Source of the DNA: an uncultured Clostridia bacterium | Lineage (GTDB): Bacteria; Bacillota; Clostridia; Peptostreptococcales; Anaerovoracaceae | Direction of reading: 5' to 3' | Length of the DNA stretch: 64,000 nucleotides | NCBI GenBank assembly: GCA_934271235.1 | Contig: CAKQQT010000016.1 | Coordinates: 1 to 64,000, forward strand | Shown: positions 58,428-64,000 of the stretch, one piece after another | Layout: each line of letters opens with the position of its first letter | How positions within the stretch are numbered: the stretch's first letter is position 1 | Translations under genes and position numbers: made by a program | Notes under the pieces: generated by a model | Told to the model about the DNA's origin: nothing | Databases searched by the model: none | The model's input: the letters and a program-made list of their open reading frames with translations, nothing else

Positions 58428-58781
58428 TGAGCTTGCGAAAATAGTCTTGCTGCATAAGACTAGATCCAAATCGTAATTTGAGTCAAAAAAAAGCATCACG
58501 AGAAAGAAAAAGCGCGCCCCGATGTGTGACCAAGGTACAGGCGGATGCGCGAAAAAAAACAAAAAATCACGAAGATTGTCGAAGCTTGTAAAAAATAGAA
58601 GAATTCATAAGTAAAAAAGAGTAAGAAAAGTGACAAACAGGAAGGCAGAAACGCCTCGACATGCTTTTTTTCGGCCGAAAACGCAAAAAGATAGCAGTCT
58701 TATACATCGAGACTTTTTCGTTCACAGTTTTTCGCGGGGATCTCGCACAAAAAAGCATGGCGCCCGGAAAGCAAACAACAT
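58428..58781. other. Intergenic stretch, about 350 bp
   Basis: No gene is supported here. CATGCTTTTTT at 58660-58670 and AAAAAAGCATG at 58749-58759 form an 11-bp inverted repeat, and the region contains several A/T runs. It may include the terminator of the DUF554 gene. Confidence 0.4.
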
Positions 58782-59501
58782 TTAAAGCGGCAGCAGCGCA
58801 GCGATATAGGCCAGCACGATCGCCGGAAGCATATTTGCCACGCGGATCTTCTTTTCGCGGATCAGGTTCAAGCCGACACAGAAGATCAGGATCGAACCGA
58901 CCAGCGCGATATAGTCCAAAGCCAGTTCCGTCATATACGGTTTGATGAAGACCGCCAACAGCGTCATCAGTCCTTCGAAGACAAAGACCGGAATCGCCGA
59001 AAAGATACAGCCCTTCCCCATCGAACAGGTCATCACCAGGACGATGATCAGATCCAGAACGCCCTTGGTCGCCAAGACGGACCAGTCTCCGAAGATCCCG
59101 TCCTGCAGGGAACCGACGATCGCCATGGCTCCGATGGATACGGTAAGCGAAGCGGTTACAAATGCATTGACAAATTCCGCGTCTGAAGTATTGTTGGTCT
59201 TCTTTTTCAGCCATTCACCAAAGCGTTCGAACGCGTCTTCAATGTTGATGATCTCCCCGATAAACGCACCTAAGACCAGACAAATGGTGATCAGCATACT
59301 CTGTCCGGATGTAATGACACCGTTATGTACGGTGAGCATTTTTTCCATGGTGCCTGCCGTTCCGATAAACATCACACTGATGCCGCAGGCCGTCTGCATA
59401 GCATCTTGATGCCGTTCTTTCATGAATGTTCCGCCCAGCAGCCCGATCACGCCTCCTGCGAGAATGGCTGCCGAATTGATCAAAGTTCCAAGTCCTACCA
59501 T
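58782..59501 (-). CDS. DUF554 membrane protein
   Basis: This 239-residue protein has six to seven membrane helices and matches DUF554 (YdfK/YqgA type), a family of unknown transport role. The start GLGTLINSAAILAGGVIGLLGG and the middle FVTASLTVSIGAMAIVGSLQDG are characteristic (cited by first residues). ATG 59501 follows AAAGGAG. It lies 21 bp after mutS. Confidence 0.9.
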   Translation of the reverse strand: MVGLGTLINSAAILAGGVIGLLGGTFMKERHQDAMQTACGISVMFIGTAGTMEKMLTVHNGVITSGQSMLITICLVLGAFIGEIINIEDAFERFGEWLKKKTNNTSDAEFVNAFVTASLTVSIGAMAIVGSLQDGIFGDWSVLATKGVLDLIIVLVMTCSMGKGCIFSAIPVFVFEGLMTLLAVFIKPYMTELALDYIALVGSILIFCVGLNLIREKKIRVANMLPAIVLAYIAALLPL

Positions 59502-59522
59502 GTCAGAACATACTCCTTTTTC

Positions 59523-62174
59523 CTATTTATCCAGAGAAGCCTTGAGCTCCTCCAGGATCGCAAACGCCTTAGACGGCGTGATCTCCATCAGGTTCAGTGC
59601 CCGCAGTTTGTCAATGACCGGGTTCGGCGCGAAAGAAAACATCGAAAGCTGGCTTTCTTCTTCGCAGATCGCAGGTTTTGGTTTCGCCGCGTCAGCAGCT
59701 TGAGGATCCGCCGGAGCTGCGCTCGCGGAAGTATTTGCGGGACCTGACGTTGATCCGCTCTCCAGATCCGCCAGCTTTTCCTGGGCGCGCGCCAAAAGTG
59801 CCTGCGGGATACCGGCCAGTTTGGCCACATGGATGCCGTAGCTGCGGCTTGCGGAACCCGCAACGATCTTATGCAGGAAGACGATATTGCCGCCTGCCTC
59901 CGCCACATCGACGTTCAGATTGCGCACGCCCGGAAGCTGTTCCTCGAGCACCGTCAGTTCGTGATAGTGCGTCGCGAACAAGGTCCGGATATGCGTGTGA
60001 TCATTGCAGAGATATTCACACGCCGCCCAGGCGATCGACAGACCGTCGTAAGTGCTCGTACCGCGCCCGATCTCATCCAGGATGATCAGGCTGCGCGCCT
60101 TGGCGTTATTGAGGATATAGGACAGCTCGCTCATTTCCACGAAGAAGGTCGACTGTCCCTGCGCCAGATTGTCCGACGCGCCGATCCGCGTAAAAATACG
60201 GTCGCAGACGCCGATGTGCGCCTGTTCGCACGGCACGAAACAGCCCGCCTGCGCCATCAGCACGATGAGCGCCGTCTGCCGCATATAGGTGGACTTACCG
60301 GCCATGTTCGGTCCGGTGATCAAAAGCATGCTCGCGTCCCGATCGTTCAGATAGGTGTCGTTGGAAACAAACAGACCGTCGCTGACCATCTGCTCAATGA
60401 CCGGATGTCTGCCCTTGAGGATCTCCAACTCCATCGAATCATCCACGCGCGGTTTGACATAGCCCAGCTTTTCGCTGACCTGCGCGAAAGAAGTCAGAAC
60501 ATCAAGCTCCGCGATGGCTGCCGATGTTTTCTGGATCGTCTCGATATAGTTCTGTATAAAATCTCTGACACGGAGGAAAAGTTCATACTCCAGCTGATTG
60601 ATCTTCGTCTGGGCGTTCAGCACCAGATTTTCCATCTCTTTCAGTTCCGGCGTGATGAAGCGTTCCGCATTGGCCAGAGTTTGTTTTCGTATGTAGTTTT
60701 CGGGGATCAGATCAAAATAGGACTTGGTCACTTCCAGATAATAGCCGAAGACCCGATTGTACCCGACTTTCAGGTTTTTGATGCCGGTCCGCTCGCGTTC
60801 GGTGTTTTCGAGATTGGATATCCACTCCTTTCCGTCTTTGATGGAAAAGTTCAGATCGTCCAGCTCTTTCGAAAAGCCGGCCTTGATCAGACCGCCCTCT
60901 TTGATGGTGAACGGCGGCTCTTCACAGATCGCGCGGTCGATCACATCGTAAACTTCCGTCAGGCAGTCGATATCGTCGTTGATCTTCCGCAGCGCGGCAG
61001 TCTGCATCGCGCCGAGATCCGATTTGATCTCCGGCAGCACCGCGATCGAATTGCGCAGGGCGATGAAATCTCTGCCGTTGGCATTGCCGCAGGCAACGCG
61101 CCCGGTCAGACGCTCAAAATCATAAATACGTTTCAGGTTTTCCTTGATATTGTTCCGCGTGAGAAGATCGTTGTATAATTCCTCTACGCCGTCCAGCCGC
61201 TCGTTGATCTCCGCCGCGTTGTTGAGCGGTTCCCGCAGCCACTGCCGCATTTTGCGGCTGCCCATGGCGGTATGCGTCTTATCGAGCACACCTAAAAGAG
61301 ACCCCTGTACTTTTTTTTCGTACAGTGTCTCGGTGATCTCCAGATTGCGTACGGTCGCTTTGTCCAGCGCCATATGCGTCCCGATCTCATAGTGGTTGAT
61401 GCGGGTCAGATGTTTGAGATTCTGTTTCTGGGTCTCAAAAAGATAGTTCAGCAGCGCGCCCAGCGCCCGGACGCCCTGCGGGCGAAAGTCCAGTCCCAAG
61501 CCGGTCAGGGAAACCGTGCCGAACTGTGCTTTGATCGCCTCGACGCACGCTTTTTCGGAATAATAACTTTCGGAAAGAATGTTAAGATAGGCTTCTGTGA
61601 TCTGCTTGACCTCATCGACAGCATAGTGCAGCGGGAAGTCTTCGTTGAAGATGACCTCCTTCGCCTTGATCTTGACCAGCTCATTCAGAAGCGTCTGGTA
61701 AAGATCCCCGCCGTGATACTCGGTCAGATACAGTTCCCCGGTCGATATATCACAATAAGCCACAGCCATTGCCTGTTCTTCGGCGTAAACCGCGGCCAGA
61801 TAATTATTTTCTTTTTCATGGAGCATCGCCTGCGAGGTCAGCGTTCCGGGCGTTACCACGCGGATCACTTCCCGTTTGACGATACCTTTGGCTTGTGCCG
61901 GATCTTCGGTCTGTTCACAGATGGCGACTTTGTAGCCCTTTTCCACAAGCCGGGCGAGATAACCGTCGGCTGCGTGGAAAGGGACGCCGCACATCGGCGC
62001 CCTTTCCTCTTGTCCGCAAGCCTTTCCGGTCAATGTCAATTCTAATTCTTTTGATGCAAGCTTCGCGTCTTCGAAGAACATTTCGTAGAAGTCACCCAGC
62101 CGAAAGAACAGAATACAGTCCTGATACTGATCTTTGATTTCCATGTACTGCTGCATCATCGGTGATAACTTCAT
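59523..62174 (-). CDS. mutS: DNA mismatch repair protein MutS
   Basis: This 883-residue protein has the N-terminal mismatch motif FFRLGDFYEMFFEDA (Phe-x-Glu), the lever and clamp region, and the C-terminal ATPase with Walker A GPNMAGKSTYMRQ, STFFVEMSE, and LIILDEIGRGTSTYDG. It recognises mispairs and recruits MutL. It carries an Ala/Pro-rich linker (ADAAKPKPA) near residue 830, before a short C-terminal dimerisation helix. ATG 62174 has AGGAGAAGAAT. It is not adjacent to mutL, which is 36 kb away. Confidence 0.97.
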   Translation of the reverse strand: MKLSPMMQQYMEIKDQYQDCILFFRLGDFYEMFFEDAKLASKELELTLTGKACGQEERAPMCGVPFHAADGYLARLVEKGYKVAICEQTEDPAQAKGIVKREVIRVVTPGTLTSQAMLHEKENNYLAAVYAEEQAMAVAYCDISTGELYLTEYHGGDLYQTLLNELVKIKAKEVIFNEDFPLHYAVDEVKQITEAYLNILSESYYSEKACVEAIKAQFGTVSLTGLGLDFRPQGVRALGALLNYLFETQKQNLKHLTRINHYEIGTHMALDKATVRNLEITETLYEKKVQGSLLGVLDKTHTAMGSRKMRQWLREPLNNAAEINERLDGVEELYNDLLTRNNIKENLKRIYDFERLTGRVACGNANGRDFIALRNSIAVLPEIKSDLGAMQTAALRKINDDIDCLTEVYDVIDRAICEEPPFTIKEGGLIKAGFSKELDDLNFSIKDGKEWISNLENTERERTGIKNLKVGYNRVFGYYLEVTKSYFDLIPENYIRKQTLANAERFITPELKEMENLVLNAQTKINQLEYELFLRVRDFIQNYIETIQKTSAAIAELDVLTSFAQVSEKLGYVKPRVDDSMELEILKGRHPVIEQMVSDGLFVSNDTYLNDRDASMLLITGPNMAGKSTYMRQTALIVLMAQAGCFVPCEQAHIGVCDRIFTRIGASDNLAQGQSTFFVEMSELSYILNNAKARSLIILDEIGRGTSTYDGLSIAWAACEYLCNDHTHIRTLFATHYHELTVLEEQLPGVRNLNVDVAEAGGNIVFLHKIVAGSASRSYGIHVAKLAGIPQALLARAQEKLADLESGSTSGPANTSASAAPADPQAADAAKPKPAICEEESQLSMFSFAPNPVIDKLRALNLMEITPSKAFAILEELKASLDK

Positions 62175-62247
62175 ATTCTTCTCCTGTTTGTCCGTAATCT
62201 TGATTATGTAAATCGGTTATGTAAATATGTAAAAATGTAATGAAAAA

Positions 62248-63438
62248 CTATCTTGCGTTGTAAGCCTTGATACCTTCTTTGATGATGTTGATGCCGGCCT
62301 TCATATCTTCTGCTTTCAGAACGTAAGCGATTCTCATGTCAGACTTGCCTGCTTCCGGATTGGTGAAGAATCCGCCTGCCGGTGCAAACATGCAAGTTTC
62401 GCCGTTTACGTCGAATTCCGTCAGCAGGAACATCAGGAATTTTTCCGCGTCGTCTACCGGAAGTTTGCAGGTGATGTAGAATGCGCCTTCCGGAACACCG
62501 TACTGGATGCCTTCGATCTCGTTCAGAGCTTCTACGGCAACGTTTCTTCTGTGTTCGTATTCCGCTTTGATCTCATTGAAGTAGGACGGATCCATGTTGT
62601 AAAGAGCTGCTGCGCCGACCTGGTCTAAGGTTGCGCTGCACAGTCTTGCCTGGCAGAGTTTCATGAGGTTGCCCATCAGTTCTTCGTTCTTGGAAGCGAT
62701 GGAACCCATTCTTGCGCCGCATGCGGAGAATCTCTTGGAGATGGAATCTACGATGATGACATTCTGCGCTGCTTCCGGGAAAGAACCAAAAGTATCCATG
62801 GTCTTTCCGTCGTAAACGAATTCTCTGTAAACTTCGTCCGCGATGATGTACAGATCGTGTGCGATCGCGATGTCAACGATCAGCTTCATTTCATCGTGTG
62901 TCAGGACCTTACCGGTCGGGTTGCCCGGGTTGATGATGCAGATCGCTTTGGTCTTCGGTGTGATGACAGCTTCGATCTTTTCTTTTACCGCATACTGATA
63001 GCCTTCTTCCGCAGTGGTCGGGATGCCGACTAACTTGCCGCCTGCAGCTTTGATGAAAGTCTTGTAGTTGGTGTAGAACGGTTCTGCCATGATGACTTCA
63101 TCGTCATCGTCCAGCAGTGCGGTCATCAGCATAGAGATCGCTTCGGAACCGCCGGTGGTAACCAGCAGGTCTTTCTTTTCGAAATCAAGACCGAGTCTCT
63201 TGTAGTAGCCGACTAACGCGTCGAGTAATTCCGGAATACCTTGGGAGTTTGCGTAAGCTAATACATCCTGGTCGAAATTCTTGACTGCATCAAAGAACGC
63301 ACGCGGTGTTTTGATGTCCGGCTGACCGATGTTCAGTCCGTAAACCTTTTTTCCTGCAGCTCTTGCAGCGTCAGCGTAAGGAACAAACTTTCTGATTGGA
63401 GAGAGTTCCATTGCTTGAATTTTTGTTGACAGTTTCAT
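62248..63438 (-). CDS. Fold-type I PLP-dependent aminotransferase (aspartate aminotransferase-like)
   Basis: This 396-residue aminotransferase has NIGQPDIKTPRAFFDAV, the block NPGNPTGKVLT, ADEVYREFVYDG and the PLP lysine in SISKRFSACGARMG (usually SFSK.Y/FS-PG-R-G), and the C-terminal Arg in DMRIAYV. The substrate class is aspartate/aromatic/alanine; not resolvable here. AAAGGAGAAAACG precedes ATG 63438. It lies between tlyA and mutS on the same strand. Confidence 0.92.
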   Translation of the reverse strand: MKLSTKIQAMELSPIRKFVPYADAARAAGKKVYGLNIGQPDIKTPRAFFDAVKNFDQDVLAYANSQGIPELLDALVGYYKRLGLDFEKKDLLVTTGGSEAISMLMTALLDDDDEVIMAEPFYTNYKTFIKAAGGKLVGIPTTAEEGYQYAVKEKIEAVITPKTKAICIINPGNPTGKVLTHDEMKLIVDIAIAHDLYIIADEVYREFVYDGKTMDTFGSFPEAAQNVIIVDSISKRFSACGARMGSIASKNEELMGNLMKLCQARLCSATLDQVGAAALYNMDPSYFNEIKAEYEHRRNVAVEALNEIEGIQYGVPEGAFYITCKLPVDDAEKFLMFLLTEFDVNGETCMFAPAGGFFTNPEAGKSDMRIAYVLKAEDMKAGINIIKEGIKAYNAR

Positions 63439-63470
63439 TTCGTTTTCTCCTTTTTACATAAAACTAACAT

Positions 63471-64000
63471 TTATTCTAACTCCTCATGTGAGGTGTTGAC
63501 AATAGTAAGGATGTCGGACTCGGCAACCGCGGCCTCCGTTTCCGACGGGGACTTGGACAGATACAAGAGATATTCGATATTGCCCTTCGCCCCGGTGACC
63601 GGACTGTAGGTCAGCCCCAGCGGGACAAGTCCGTTCTCGTTTGCATAGCCGATCACGTTCCGGATCACTTCTTCATGCACCTTTCGGTCACGGACAATGC
63701 CTTTTTTGCCGACCTGCTCTCTGCCGGCCTCAAACTGCGGCTTGACCAGACAGACCAGGCTTCCGCCCGTTTGTTCCAACAATTTCGCCGCTACCGGGAA
63801 AACCAGCTTCAGCGAGATGAACGACACGTCGATACTGATAAAGTCGATCGGATCTTCGATCAGCGCAAAATCCAGATAGCGGATATTGCATTTTTCCATA
63901 TTGACCACGCGCGGATCGATCCGCAGCTTGTAGTCGAGCTGTCCATAGCCGACATCGACCGCGTAGACCTTGCGGGCGCCGCTCTGCAGCATGCAGTCGG
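63471..64000 (-). CDS. tlyA: TlyA family 23S/16S rRNA 2'-O-methyltransferase, 3' part (5' end outside window)
   Basis: The frame is open to the window edge; 176 codons are visible. The sequence TDCMLQSGARKVYAVDVGYGQLD is the FtsJ-type SAM-binding motif I (usually GGFTDCLLQ-GA). DFISIDVSFISLKLVFP and VKPQFEAGREQVGKKGIV are the following methyltransferase motifs. TlyA methylates 16S and 23S rRNA and affects capreomycin susceptibility; in Firmicutes it usually sits in a dxs-tlyA-nadK-argR-recN cluster, which may continue upstream. The S4-like N-terminal domain is missing only because of the window edge. Confidence 0.92.
   Translation of the reverse strand, partial: DCMLQSGARKVYAVDVGYGQLDYKLRIDPRVVNMEKCNIRYLDFALIEDPIDFISIDVSFISLKLVFPVAAKLLEQTGGSLVCLVKPQFEAGREQVGKKGIVRDRKVHEEVIRNVIGYANENGLVPLGLTYSPVTGAKGNIEYLLYLSKSPSETEAAVAESDILTIVNTSHEELE

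Noticed and set aside
58567..59214. A 215-codon frame overlapping the DUF554 gene on the same strand
   Set aside because: The DUF554 frame matches a known family over its full length; the other frame does not.
59829..61178. A 449-codon open frame antisense to mutS
   Set aside because: It is a by-product of GC-rich codon use in mutS. It has no ribosome site and no recognisable protein, while mutS in the opposite frame has all motifs.

Overview
The window looks like a chromosomal segment of an anaerobic Firmicute of the class Clostridia, with roughly 50% GC by eye. The signs are purine-rich AGGAGG ribosome sites, TTG and GTG starts, Gram-positive type LexA boxes, a glycine riboswitch, an IreB-RuvX pair, and a MutL-MiaA-YnbB gene order. 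I cannot name the genus; a Lachnospiraceae or Anaerovoracaceae relative is a guess. No rRNA, tRNA, CRISPR array, prophage or intact insertion sequence was found.

Layout. 0-2 kb: the 3' end of a surface protein, a 29-residue hydrophobic peptide gene, an Rpn-nuclease remnant and a 20-bp inverted-repeat element. 2-12.5 kb (plus strand) is core: a glycine-riboswitch-controlled AGCS symporter, DUF896 protein, cysteine desulfurase-NifU-MnmA, AlaS, IreB, RuvX and an orphan PTS IIC. 12.6-28.7 kb (minus strand): PrsW, an SOS-controlled YneA-like LysM protein, PepT, an XRE membrane regulator, a VTT protein, YnbB, a tyrosine recombinase, MiaA, MutL, YfcE, then a flavodoxin/cupin/DUF362 group with its LysR regulator, a PEP mutase-like enzyme and an MFS transporter. 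28.8-34.8 kb is an accessory, decaying patch: variant Fic protein, nitroreductase, acetyltransferases, a MerR start fragment, a PhzF remnant, a frameshifted rhuM gene and a compact type I toxin-antitoxin locus under a LexA box. 34.8-43.5 kb: methyltransferase, class II UvrA-like ABC protein, a frameshifted MATE pump, and a MATE-AraC-EamA operon behind a possible attenuator. 43.7-50.2 kb: a self-contained catabolic locus of YfcC carrier, two amidohydrolases and a sigma-54 activator, with a -24/-12 promoter and two similar dyads. 50.2-58.4 kb: small redox, stress and membrane genes. 58.8-64 kb: DUF554, MutS, an aminotransferase and the 3' part of TlyA.

How parts fit. Three places carry LexA-like sites in or next to good promoters: the YneA-like gene, the type I toxin, and more weakly a small membrane protein. 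This implies an SOS regulon with a division inhibitor and a membrane-active toxin. The best candidate for an undescribed system is the SOS-gated type I toxin-antitoxin at 33.9-34.3 kb: LexA box, sequestered Shine-Dalgarno and convergent small RNA within about 365 bp. Second is the sigma-54 amidohydrolase locus. A 121-bp repeat carrying an extended -10 promoter sits in front of two unrelated genes and may rewire transcription.

Caution: three single-base deletions (two in rhuM, one in a MATE gene) fall in short homopolymers, so sequencing error is possible.
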